DNA of 33,720 nucleotides from a virus: IMG/VR virus record IMGVR_UViG_3300046462_000521, positions 1-33,720 of that record; one strand, given 5' to 3'. The position numbers were made by a program, and so were the translations under genes. This document shows, one piece after another, positions 19,354 through 27,726 of this stretch. The notes under the pieces are model-generated. The model was not told where the DNA came from and did no database searches. It saw only the letters and a program-made list of their open reading frames with translations. Within the stretch, counting starts at the first letter, position 1; the number at the start of each line of letters is the position of its first letter.

Positions 19354-22196
19354 CTTACAGGCGCCTCCGGATTTGCCTTTATGCCACGCCGCAGCGCCTC
19401 AGCCTTCCCTAAGTCATAGTTCTTTATATCTTTCGGGGCATTTGTCCTAACCCAATCCTGTAGCTGCTTATCGGTCAGCTTGGTTAGATCAACCGGGCCG
19501 CCGTTTGGAGTGGGCGGCACCGTCATACGCTCAGTCATTGGACTCAGGTAATGTCCCGACTTAAGGTTTTCCTCTGCCCCAAGGAACTCCTTGCTGCTTG
19601 AGTCGAACAGTGGTCCCGTATCTTTACCGGCGTTCTGGTAATCCTCGATCTTTTTGTTCATATTCCTGATGAAGTTATACATACGAGCCAAGCGCGGTGG
19701 CACACCCGCATTTTTGGAGTCGTTGGCGTCCAACATATCTGAGCCCTCGCCCAAATGTGGCCCCATAATCTGGGGCCTTACCGCTTCCAACAGTTCCTTC
19801 TTGGTCTGCGCTAAAGTTTCGTTACCAGCAGCACGTCGTGTCAACAAATCAGTTTTTATAAACCCGTAGTCGTGCTCGTTTATTTGCTTAGCGAGATAAG
19901 CCTTTCGAGCAGACTCTGGTGTTGCCGGAAGGCGATCGGCATTATCTTCGGGAAGATCCATCCGACGCATTATCTCAACCGTGTTCGCCTTCGAGACGCT
20001 TTCTGGCGGGTCAACCATATTCGGCCTAAACAAAAAGGCCGTCATAGTCCGCTTGCCTTCAGCCGTCAGATAAGGATTGTTACCTATCTCATCAACAGTA
20101 ACTGGCGGCCCTTGCCCCGTCAACATACGGCGCTCAAGGTTGTTTTCTTCCTGGTCGTTGGCAGCCTTTGTCTGCTCATTGTGCAGCCGCGACGTGCGCT
20201 GCTGGTTCTGCCACTGCATATTCATCTGCTGACGCAGTGCCTTTACCGCCGCCGTACGGCGCACCACATCATCAGCAGGCACAGTATCCATTATGTGTTG
20301 GAGACCTTGCGCCATTCCCGGTACTTGCGAGTCGGGTAACTCGCCTTGTTCAAGTGGCGGCAGCGGAAAATCGAGCTTCGGGATGGGCTTCAATAAGACA
20401 TCAGGACCAGCAGCGACTGGCGTGACTGCAGGAGTTGGCGAAGCCGCCACGGGCGCTGCGGACTGTGCCCGTGCAACTTGCGCCATCAGCGCCCCCGGAT
20501 TCTTTGCATGTATTCCGTCATCCGCCACATTCGACGGTCCAATGTCTCCCGCAAACGCCACCCCATTAGATTGCGCCAGCTGCGCCAGCTGCGCGTTGCG
20601 CCCCTGCAAAAACGGCGCAGTTCCCACTCCAAGCAGCGTCACACTCTTAGCACCAGCATCTTTCAATCGTTTGATTTGGTTGTCGATATGTGCCAACTCG
20701 TTGTTGTTGAGCGGTCCAGGATCAGTGATGTTTGATGCACCCGACGACAGTACTGCATTGGAATCTTTGATCTTCGAGTCGGGCGTGTGTTCGAGCAGAT
20801 TCTCAATCGCGCCGGGAGCCCATCCTGCGACCGCCGTGCTGTCATCCTTACGGTCGAAGTTGTGCTCGACACCACCAACGCCCGCCTTGCGGATCAGGTG
20901 CGCCGCGATGCTATCACCGAAAGCGGTGTACGAAGTTCCACCAGCAGGCGGTTTCGATGATCTGCCACTATCAAGTGCTTTTGAGCCGACTCCTGTAAAC
21001 CCCGTTATCCCAAGAGCCTTAGCACCGTTCCATTCCCCCCAGCCATTCCGGGCGATATATCTTGCAGCGTATTTTATCGTCTCATCTTCATTTTTGGGGT
21101 CAAGCGGATCAAGTCCTGTGTCAGCTTGGAATTTATTCCCAACGCCGCCGCCTGTATAGAGTTGGAACGCGCCGCCTGACTTGCCGCCATCCCCCAAGAA
21201 CACGCCGAGTCCTTCTGCACCAGCAACTTTGACTGCAAGTTTAGGATCAATTCCAGCAGCTGCAAACTCACGTTCTATTACAGGTATTTTGTTTCGTGGG
21301 TCTGACAACGCACCGCCAGCCGACAGCTGTGACCCGTCAATAAGCCCTGCATCAATCTGCGCTTGCACCGCTGCCGCCTGAGTTCGATACCGTTGATGCA
21401 ACTGATTATACTCATCTCCGATCAGTGCATCACGGTTCTTGTCCAGATAATCCATCGCGGCCGCTGGGTTTTTCTGCGAGATTCCTTCTACCTTCATCTT
21501 CACATAGTCGCCGCGAATTTTCTGCTGCATCGCGTTGACTGCATCAGGGCTATTCTGCGTCCCTTTGAGACGCAGCTCTTCCATCCCGGCATCCATCTGC
21601 TTAGCGATGTATGCGCTTTCGGCTGCCGAATCATCGGTTGCAATCGCTTGTGCAAGTCCTGTTGTGGCGTTCTGATATTTTGCCTTATTAGTCTCGCCCT
21701 GATATACTTTGAACTGTTGATCGTAATGCCTACCAGCCTCTTCCAGTGCAAAGGCGTGTAACCGTCGTGTTTCAGCATCAAATTGTACCTGTTGACGAGG
21801 GTTCTGTAGAGTGCTGCGTATATCATTTCGTAATTTTGATAACGCAGTAGATACTTCAGGAAAAGCCTTTATGGCATCTTCTCCGCTTTTTCCCATAAAT
21901 CCGGTATCACCTGTTTCCGGATCGCCGGTAAATAACTTGGTTTTACCCTCCATATATTTATTAGATGCTACGTCCGACGCCACTTGATTGATAAGTTCCT
22001 GTCGGCGGATAACCTCTGCTGACAGCGTGTCCGCCGCCGTCCCCACAGTGTGCCCAAGTTGGCTCTCCGCCGCACCCACCTGCGCACCAAAGGCTTCAGG
22101 TCGCGCCTGAATATCTTGATACCTTGACGGAACCCCGACGTTCGGTTCTACAGACGGTATCGGGTTGTATGGGAGACTTCCAGCGAGTACGGGCAT
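19350..22196 (-). CDS. ejection protein with lytic transglycosylase and SGNH-esterase domains, 948 aa
   Basis: I start it at ATG 22196, in a TGATG overlap with the previous stop. The N-terminal 290 residues are long helices (gp15/gp14-like core region). A transglycosylase-like domain follows: KVAGAEGLGVF with candidate catalytic Glu328, then KSGGAFQLYTGGG and NGWGEWNGAKALGITGF. Next comes an SGNH/GDSL hydrolase pattern: AFGDSIAAHL (Ser429), SSGASN (Asn489) and DDGIHAK (Asp560, His563), with a VTLLGVG strand between. The C-terminal 370 residues are helical and charged. The two hydrolytic domains suggest local cutting and de-esterification of peptidoglycan or an envelope polysaccharide during DNA entry. 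Domain calls are from motifs; substrates are inferred. Confidence 0.78.
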   Translation of the reverse strand: MPVLAGSLPYNPIPSVEPNVGVPSRYQDIQARPEAFGAQVGAAESQLGHTVGTAADTLSAEVIRRQELINQVASDVASNKYMEGKTKLFTGDPETGDTGFMGKSGEDAIKAFPEVSTALSKLRNDIRSTLQNPRQQVQFDAETRRLHAFALEEAGRHYDQQFKVYQGETNKAKYQNATTGLAQAIATDDSAAESAYIAKQMDAGMEELRLKGTQNSPDAVNAMQQKIRGDYVKMKVEGISQKNPAAAMDYLDKNRDALIGDEYNQLHQRYRTQAAAVQAQIDAGLIDGSQLSAGGALSDPRNKIPVIEREFAAAGIDPKLAVKVAGAEGLGVFLGDGGKSGGAFQLYTGGGVGNKFQADTGLDPLDPKNEDETIKYAARYIARNGWGEWNGAKALGITGFTGVGSKALDSGRSSKPPAGGTSYTAFGDSIAAHLIRKAGVGGVEHNFDRKDDSTAVAGWAPGAIENLLEHTPDSKIKDSNAVLSSGASNITDPGPLNNNELAHIDNQIKRLKDAGAKSVTLLGVGTAPFLQGRNAQLAQLAQSNGVAFAGDIGPSNVADDGIHAKNPGALMAQVARAQSAAPVAASPTPAVTPVAAGPDVLLKPIPKLDFPLPPLEQGELPDSQVPGMAQGLQHIMDTVPADDVVRRTAAVKALRQQMNMQWQNQQRTSRLHNEQTKAANDQEENNLERRMLTGQGPPVTVDEIGNNPYLTAEGKRTMTAFLFRPNMVDPPESVSKANTVEIMRRMDLPEDNADRLPATPESARKAYLAKQINEHDYGFIKTDLLTRRAAGNETLAQTKKELLEAVRPQIMGPHLGEGSDMLDANDSKNAGVPPRLARMYNFIRNMNKKIEDYQNAGKDTGPLFDSSSKEFLGAEENLKSGHYLSPMTERMTVPPTPNGGPVDLTKLTDKQLQDWVRTNAPKDIKNYDLGKAEALRRGIKANPEAPVR

Positions 22197-22735
22197 CAGA
22201 ACACATTCACCCCTTCTGTCTGGTATCGAAGCCACTTATCTGAGAACGACGATGCGCCACCAAGCAGCGAACTACCCGCTCCGATCACCCCTGCTGTCAT
22301 AGCGTTCTTCGCTGTCATGGTATCAAGCTGCGATTGTGCCTCGAAGTTTGATGCCTGCGCCGTATAGGCGCGCGTCTGCGCGAGTGCATTGGACATCACC
22401 GTTTCGGTATCGAGTCGTCCGACGTTCGCAGCCCCTTCCCGCACCGTCACAGGCGATCCAACTCCTGTGTCGATACCACTTGCTCCTTGCCCCGCCTCAA
22501 TAGCGCCAAGAACCGCCTTGTTCTTCATGTCCTGGCGTTGCGCGCCCACGCCACCAGCCGCCGCCGAATACTGCGCGTTTTGCTGCGCGATTATCTCGTT
22601 ATTGCGCGCAACACCAGCCTGATACCGCGCCGCATTGGATTGGGCTATTCCGGACGTGATAGCGCCAGCGGCACCTACGCCAGCACTAAGTGCTGAACCA
22701 GCTAGAGCAATTGTTCCAAGGGATACAGGGTCCAT
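22196..22735 (-). CDS. internal virion protein, T7 gp14-like, 179 aa
   Basis: It starts at ATG 22735 with GGAG upstream (TTG 22741 is less likely). The N-terminus is hydrophobic and Gly/Ala-rich (MDPVSLGTIALAGSALSAGV, then GAAGAITSGIAQSNAARYQAG), followed by an Ala/Gln-rich helix (ARNNEIIAQQNAQYSAAAGG). That is the usual layout of the small ejection protein that inserts into the outer membrane (gp14 type). A second Gly/Ser-rich hydrophobic segment (AGVIGAGSSLLGGASSF) lies near the C-terminus. Its place between the gp13-like and large ejection proteins agrees. The call is from composition and synteny rather than conserved residues. Confidence 0.7.
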   Translation of the reverse strand: MDPVSLGTIALAGSALSAGVGAAGAITSGIAQSNAARYQAGVARNNEIIAQQNAQYSAAAGGVGAQRQDMKNKAVLGAIEAGQGASGIDTGVGSPVTVREGAANVGRLDTETVMSNALAQTRAYTAQASNFEAQSQLDTMTAKNAMTAGVIGAGSSLLGGASSFSDKWLRYQTEGVNVF

Positions 22736-22741
22736 TAACAA

Positions 22742-23167
22742 TTACTCCAGATGAAACGTCATGAGCCCATCTTGCGGAGCATCAAGACTAAACCCGAGCC
22801 ACTCTAACCACCTAACCGAACACTCAAAATCTACCAACACGACTCCATGCAGGCTCTTAAAATGCTGCCGCAACAACGTCAGGGCTTCACGAGAATGCCG
22901 CAAAAACGTCACTGGAATATCCGCGATATGGCGTGATCCGAGTAGCCAAACCAAGGCTGTATCATCAAGTACGCCAGCGCAGCGAGCGCCGTACATAACA
23001 ACAGGCCGACTATCCACAAGTCCTGTATAGCACACAAGACTGCGCGCCACTTCTTGTGTGATGATATGTTCTGGCAAGTCGCCGATTTTGGCACGCTCAT
23101 GCTCCCGCAGGTTTTCACAGATCTCCCTTACGTGCGCCAGCGTCGTTTCTACGATCTCCACCTTCAC
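22742..23167 (-). CDS. GNAT-fold phage protein, T7 gp13 / DUF2833-like, 141 aa
   Basis: I start it at GTG 23167, which overlaps the stop of tube protein B (GTGA) and has GGGAG 7 bases upstream. The sequence follows the DUF2833/T7 gp13 plan: IVETTLAHVREICENLRE, then PVVMYGARCAGVLDDTALVWLLGS, a helix with FLRHSREALTLLRQHF, and HGVVLVDFECSVRWLEWLGFSL. The last resembles the final strand and helix of N-acetyltransferase folds. In T7 the homolog is an internal protein needed for assembly of the core; enzymatic activity is not established. Position before the gp14-like gene agrees with T7 order. Confidence 0.62.
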   Translation of the reverse strand: MKVEIVETTLAHVREICENLREHERAKIGDLPEHIITQEVARSLVCYTGLVDSRPVVMYGARCAGVLDDTALVWLLGSRHIADIPVTFLRHSREALTLLRQHFKSLHGVVLVDFECSVRWLEWLGFSLDAPQDGLMTFHLE

Positions 23168-25824
23168 ATCACATCTCCCTGCGCCACCTCGGGGATAATT
23201 GCGAGAACTGTCGCCGGCAACGGATAATCCTGCTGAACACAAACCGACCCGACCACGTTGAAAGAGGGATCAAGCACTATACGCTGATCTCCAAAAGTTA
23301 GTCCAGCAATGCTGGTTGTCGGCCAATATTCTCCTGGATCGGTTGACGAGGTGCCTTTCTTCCACTCACGCAGCGTCAAGAATGTCGTGCCGTACTTCAC
23401 GCGCGCCGCATCCTTCACTCTGATGGTCGCCGCAGTTACTTTCTTGCGTTTACCCTGTATGGTAGCCTCACCGGCGTCGAGATAAAGGGTCTGCAACTGA
23501 CACTGATACAGAAGCCCGACCACCACCGAAGAGGCAGCTGTTGTCAACGTGATTGCGCCGGCACTGACTGTAAAGGGGCCTTGCACCGCACCATCAGCGA
23601 GCGCGTAAACCTGAAATCCATTCAGATGCGCTAACCCGCTCACTGTGGTAACTATCGGGTCGATGCGCCAAAGCCCATCAAACGCCCCAAGCAGCGGCGG
23701 CCAAGAAGGGAAGTTCGGGTCAATAGCTGCCGTTACCACAGTCGAGCTTGTATAACCCGTAATAACAGCTTTTGCTCCACCAAGACTGCGTATAACCTTA
23801 GTTCCAACATCCCCTGACGAGAAACTAGCACTTCCCGCTGTAAACGTGGCCGTTCCCGTCGGCTGTGAAACGGTAAGCGTACGGGCCGACACCCAATTAG
23901 CTACAGTACTAAGCGCCGCATCAAGACACCAGCAATCCTCAATCGAATTGTACTGCTTGTCAACCATACGCTCTACAAACCGCGTTCCCCCGCGGTTCAC
24001 TACCAAATATACAGCATCTATGCTCCCTTCATGAACAACAGCTACATCTTCTATTATCCCGTTGGTGTCGTGGTGTGCCCACCCCAAGACTTCCTGCTCT
24101 TTGAAATACGTCAATGAGAGTGCTGAACCGTCGTCGCGCCGCGCCCAAACTATCTTTGTAGGACTGTCTTGATACGCCCATGCCGAGATAGTATGTGGGT
24201 AAAACAGATGATTGGAAAACGCCGTTATGTCTGTTCCCGTGTATATGTTAACGAAGAAGTTATATTGCAAATCGCGAACCACCGATGACCCCAGTTGAAC
24301 GTAGAGTATATCATAATTGATAACTATGGGATGAATGTCAGCACTGCCGTAGTACGATTGCGGAACTATAACAGCGTTCGACGGTGTAACAACAGCCGGA
24401 CTCGATGGCGATGACGAGCCGCCCGTCAGTTGCACAATCCCTGAATTAGTCCCGATAACAAGGCCGCCGGGCATTGTCTGGAGCCACAAGATGTCACCGA
24501 CCTGCGAAGCAGCTATCGTGAAGGCGTATGAGTCGTTATCTACGGTCGGGTTTGAGAAGGTGAAGTCGGCGAACTTTCCAGGGCGGCTGCCCCATAACGT
24601 ACTCGGAAAGTTGAGGCTTGATGCGTAGATTTGCCGCTGCTGGAATAGCCCAACCACATCAGGATCCAGCCCACTCGTAGCACCTATTGACAGCGTGGCC
24701 GTGAAAGTCGTACCTCCGCCAGCTGCAGCTACCGTGGGCGCTGTGTAGTCATGACCTGGGTTCCTGATATATATTCCTATTATCGAGCCTACACCACCAG
24801 CTGTGTTATTGCTTATTATAGGAAAGAGCTCTGCGCCCGCGCCCGTCGCGTCGGTTACGTTGAGTGAAGTTCCACTGACCGGCCAGTCAGCGGTGGATGC
24901 ACTTATGGCAAATCCGGTGATCTTCCCTGGCGTGAACGGATCGTCGAAGGTTGGAGGCGCCTTGGTAAAATCCGCTACTATGTTGCTGTCTGTAAACGAA
25001 GGGCCGTATGAGAAGCCCGCAAAGCCAAACTGTGACTCGAGGCCGGGCACTTTTGCACCAGGGGCGGGCAGCGCCTTATACACCTTGTAAAAACGCGCCC
25101 CAGCTACCGCGTTCCAAAAGATACTCGCAGTTCCCTGCGTCGTGGCTATATCTATACCTGTCGTACCTCCATAATTCGACGGCAAGCTCTCATTGCCGTT
25201 CATATCAACAGATGTTACAACGTACAGATAGGTTGTGTTTTGCGGGTCGGGAGACCCTGCTGGCAGCCCTGAAATCGTCACACCACTTATCGTGGGCGGG
25301 CCTATCACAGGCGTAACGGACACTGGGGTTAGTGTCCAGTTTGTGTCGGTTATCCGTGATAAAACCTGCCGTTTATAGCCGTGTCGAGTTATCCACATTT
25401 GATCGGCTATCTGCGAAAAATGCAGGAACGGCAGGTCGGCCTCCGCGTAGGGCGTGTCGATTGTGTATGGGGAACCTGTGAGGATAATAAATCCGGCGTT
25501 GCTGGAGTTCGGATACGGCGGGGTGCCAGGATTTTTGATAAACCGCATCTTGCCCGCCGACAGAACGAGCATATAGGTTTGACCGATCGTGGCTGAGAAC
25601 TGAAACGGGATAAGGCGGACCTGCCCTGTCGTGGCAGCCTGCCCCATATACTGTGTGCCGGGTCGTGAGCTTGCGCCGCCCTTGTAATCCACGTAAAAAT
25701 TGCGCATGATCGCGGCGGCCTGATGGAACTTCGCGAGATCAGTCCGCCCGTAGAGACTGGGCGAAATCTCGCCCGCCGCAAACGTGTTCTGGATCAGGGA
25801 TACTGGGGCTTCACGGTCGGGCAT
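23164..25824 (-). CDS. tail tube protein B (nozzle), T7 gp12-like, 886 aa
   Basis: The N-terminus SLIQNTFAAGEISPSLYGRTDLAKFHQAA, with NFYVDYKGGASSRPGTQYMG after it, is the hallmark of the podophage nozzle family (often annotated tail tubular protein B): G-E-x-S-P-x-L-x-G-R-x-D, then R-P-G-T. The long beta-rich body contains RLIPFQFS, SNRPGKF-type segments (LWGSRPGKFADFTF), SYYGSADIHPIVI with VQLGSSVVRDLQY, and IVWARRDDGSALSLTYFKEQEVLGWAHHDTNGIIEDVAVV, all regular features of the family. Ig-like or bacterial-adhesin-like insertions appear around 180-280 and 640-760. It starts immediately after the stop of the adaptor paralog and probably hexamerises below it. Confidence 0.88.
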   Translation of the reverse strand: MPDREAPVSLIQNTFAAGEISPSLYGRTDLAKFHQAAAIMRNFYVDYKGGASSRPGTQYMGQAATTGQVRLIPFQFSATIGQTYMLVLSAGKMRFIKNPGTPPYPNSSNAGFIILTGSPYTIDTPYAEADLPFLHFSQIADQMWITRHGYKRQVLSRITDTNWTLTPVSVTPVIGPPTISGVTISGLPAGSPDPQNTTYLYVVTSVDMNGNESLPSNYGGTTGIDIATTQGTASIFWNAVAGARFYKVYKALPAPGAKVPGLESQFGFAGFSYGPSFTDSNIVADFTKAPPTFDDPFTPGKITGFAISASTADWPVSGTSLNVTDATGAGAELFPIISNNTAGGVGSIIGIYIRNPGHDYTAPTVAAAGGGTTFTATLSIGATSGLDPDVVGLFQQRQIYASSLNFPSTLWGSRPGKFADFTFSNPTVDNDSYAFTIAASQVGDILWLQTMPGGLVIGTNSGIVQLTGGSSSPSSPAVVTPSNAVIVPQSYYGSADIHPIVINYDILYVQLGSSVVRDLQYNFFVNIYTGTDITAFSNHLFYPHTISAWAYQDSPTKIVWARRDDGSALSLTYFKEQEVLGWAHHDTNGIIEDVAVVHEGSIDAVYLVVNRGGTRFVERMVDKQYNSIEDCWCLDAALSTVANWVSARTLTVSQPTGTATFTAGSASFSSGDVGTKVIRSLGGAKAVITGYTSSTVVTAAIDPNFPSWPPLLGAFDGLWRIDPIVTTVSGLAHLNGFQVYALADGAVQGPFTVSAGAITLTTAASSVVVGLLYQCQLQTLYLDAGEATIQGKRKKVTAATIRVKDAARVKYGTTFLTLREWKKGTSSTDPGEYWPTTSIAGLTFGDQRIVLDPSFNVVGSVCVQQDYPLPATVLAIIPEVAQGDVM

Positions 25825-26619
25825 CTAGTACGCCCCACCCGCATCCTCGACAAACGGCATCGACGCCCAAGGCATCCACAACGTTCCCGGACCCGACCAA
25901 GCCGCCCCTGCCGTCCGCGCCCTTATCCAGTCTGGTGTGTGATCCGCTATTGTCCAGCCTTCATCACCGTCACGTACTCGCGCAGCGTCAAGCGCACCCT
26001 TCGCTATCGAGATGTTGTCGGCGCGCACAATGCGCGCCTCTCTCTTATCCTTGATAACCGCCATCGCAAGCCGCGCTGCCAATACCGCCACCATGGCCTG
26101 CTCGAAGAGGGGGTCCCAGGCATCAGGATACATCATCATGCCAGTGTAAACAAGCGATGCTGTGAGCTGGTTCGTGAGGATTACACGAGTCTGTTCCGGA
26201 TCGTGCCCTTCGATCTGATCCCATTGAGATTCGATCGGGTTGGGTATACTGAAAGAGGCGACAAGGAACGGCGCAGGTGACGCCCATGTAAGGATGTTGC
26301 CCACCACTGTCTGATCGGTGCGCGGCACAAATCTCGCGTGAACACAGTCTGTAGGCCATTCGTACATATAGGACCACGGCCCGGGCACACCTGTGAAGGC
26401 GGCGTTGATCCCAGTCACATCCCCTATCATAACCAGCTTTTCTTGCTTTCGCGCAAAGTTCCAATGCGCCGCGCTCAACAACTGGCGCAGCGTCGGGTCA
26501 TAAATCCGCAATGCGGCCATCGCCGCGTCCGTACCCTCACTCAGATCGCCAACGTCATATTCATCGAACCCGCACTCGTCAAGCGCGCGGTTCACAAGAT
26601 CAACTGGGAGGGTTGGCAT
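25825..26619 (-). CDS. tail tube protein A / adaptor paralog 3, 264 aa
   Basis: The N-terminus LPVDLVNRALDECGFDEYDV, then GDLSEGTDAAMAALRIYDPTLRQLLSAAHWNFARK, has the gp11-type adaptor pattern: N-x-A-L-x-x-x-G, an acidic E-G-T, then Y-x-x-x-x-R-x-L-L ... W-x-F-A. WSYMYEWPTDCVHARFV is the typical Y-x-Y-P/W-P-x-D-C segment. A C-terminal helix (EQAMVAVLAARLAMAVIKDKREARI) is followed by a Trp-rich extension (WTIADHTPDWIRARTAG) absent from the other two copies. It is the longest and best family match of three tandem copies. Its start overlaps the preceding gene by 20 bases. Adaptor rings of this type join portal to nozzle. Confidence 0.75.
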   Translation of the reverse strand: MPTLPVDLVNRALDECGFDEYDVGDLSEGTDAAMAALRIYDPTLRQLLSAAHWNFARKQEKLVMIGDVTGINAAFTGVPGPWSYMYEWPTDCVHARFVPRTDQTVVGNILTWASPAPFLVASFSIPNPIESQWDQIEGHDPEQTRVILTNQLTASLVYTGMMMYPDAWDPLFEQAMVAVLAARLAMAVIKDKREARIVRADNISIAKGALDAARVRDGDEGWTIADHTPDWIRARTAGAAWSGPGTLWMPWASMPFVEDAGGAY

Positions 26620-27184
26620 TTTGCTGCTGCCCTTTCTGCCGCGCCAGTTCTGGTGCTAACTCGACCGCGAACTTCTTCGCAAGTGCGTCCACAATGATTT
26701 CTGTGAAGTCGTTGTGCCAATTATCTGGATCAAGAACCGCCGCTATGTAGGTTATGATGGCATCAGGGTCGTTGCAGAGAATCGTCCGCGCGTTGTTCGC
26801 CGGGTCGAAATGGAGTCTATACGACCGAAAAGTGGGACGCCATTCTGGCAAGAACGCCGGCCTGGTCTTTACCTGAAGCGGTATCACACAATCAGCAGGA
26901 TATTGATACTCATACAGCCAAGGCAACTCTGGATGAATAGCGCCATCCCACGGAACCGTGTAATTTGCCGTGCCGTTAATGATATTAGGAGCGCTTTTCA
27001 TCAGCGCAAGAATCCCATCACGCCGCGCCCACGCCGGTTTCAGCGTATGGAAGAAATAATCTCGGGTCTGCTGCCACTGGTCAAGCGCCACCCGCGCCGC
27101 TACACTACCCTCGGCAATGTTGCCGATATGACGCTTATACCCGATCAAGTCCAGAGCTTGGTTGCAGACCGCCTCGATGGTCAT
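26600..27184 (-). CDS. tail tube protein A / adaptor paralog 2, 194 aa
   Basis: It has the same plan as its neighbours: AVCNQALDLIGYKRHIGNIA, then EGSVAARVALDQWQQTRDYFFHTLKPAWARR, WLYEYQYPADCVIPLQV and a late helix (DWHN-like segment NWHNDFTEIIVDALAKKFAVEL). The start overlaps the previous stop (ATGA). The spacing of N-x-A-L ... E-G-S ... R-D-x-x-x-x-x-L-x-x-x-W and the Y-x-Y-P-A-D-C block identify it as a homolog of the copies on either side. It may be a second ring component of the connector or neck. The exact role of each copy is inference. Confidence 0.72.
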   Translation of the reverse strand: MTIEAVCNQALDLIGYKRHIGNIAEGSVAARVALDQWQQTRDYFFHTLKPAWARRDGILALMKSAPNIINGTANYTVPWDGAIHPELPWLYEYQYPADCVIPLQVKTRPAFLPEWRPTFRSYRLHFDPANNARTILCNDPDAIITYIAAVLDPDNWHNDFTEIIVDALAKKFAVELAPELARQKGQQQNANPPS

Positions 27185-27726
27185 GAGTCCCTCATGTTAG
27201 CAATACCGGCGAAGCTCAACGCCTCCGATAACTTCTCCCTTGACGCCTCAATCCGATTTTCGAGTGCAAACGCCAGGGCACTACCAAGCAGCCGCGTATA
27301 CGCCTCAGTAAAGATCGAGTCCCAAAAATCTTCGAGAACCTCGACGGTCGCAAGAACACTAGATGCCGCGACCCGCGTTACGATCTGCCGCACTCCAGGT
27401 ACAAGACTAGTCGCCATTACGTTCCATTCAACCGGATGCGGGTCTAACGGGTTGTAATCGGCTGGAATAACTTGCCGTACCCGAATAATGTTAGGGTATT
27501 GATAAGCGAACAACCACGCCGGGGGCGGATTCCCTGCCATAGCTACCAGTGGAATTTGGAGCATCGACCAATCATAATCACCCTCGTACAAGAGGAAGTT
27601 ACGAAGTGGTACGTAGAGAAGGTTTGCGTACAGCGCTTCCGTCGAACCATCCGTCATCGACGAAATCTGAGATCGCGAGCCGATCTGAGCAAGCGCCCGA
27701 TTGGTTACATCAACGCTTGTTGTCAT
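27181..27726 (-). CDS. tail tube protein A / adaptor paralog 1, 181 aa
   Basis: The start overlaps the spike stop (ATGA). VDVTNRALAQIGSRSQISSM, then TDGSTEALYANLLYVPLRNFLLYEGDYDWS aligns with the openings of the next two genes (N-R-A-L-x-x-I-G, D-G-S, Y-x-x-L-R-N-x-L-L). WLFAYQYPNIIRVRQVIP corresponds to their Y-x-Y-P block but lacks its Cys. The C-terminal helix (FWDSIFTEAYTRLLGSALAFALENRIE) again matches. It is the first of three consecutive gp11-like genes. The family call is good; whether it is the main adaptor is uncertain. Confidence 0.72.
   Translation of the reverse strand: MTTSVDVTNRALAQIGSRSQISSMTDGSTEALYANLLYVPLRNFLLYEGDYDWSMLQIPLVAMAGNPPPAWLFAYQYPNIIRVRQVIPADYNPLDPHPVEWNVMATSLVPGVRQIVTRVAASSVLATVEVLEDFWDSIFTEAYTRLLGSALAFALENRIEASREKLSEALSFAGIANMRDS

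Noticed and set aside
20293-21159. + strand frame of 288 codons opposite the transglycosylase/SGNH gene
   Set aside because: The SGNH and transglycosylase motifs lie on the - strand here. The + frame is Ala/Ser/Cys-rich shadow sequence.
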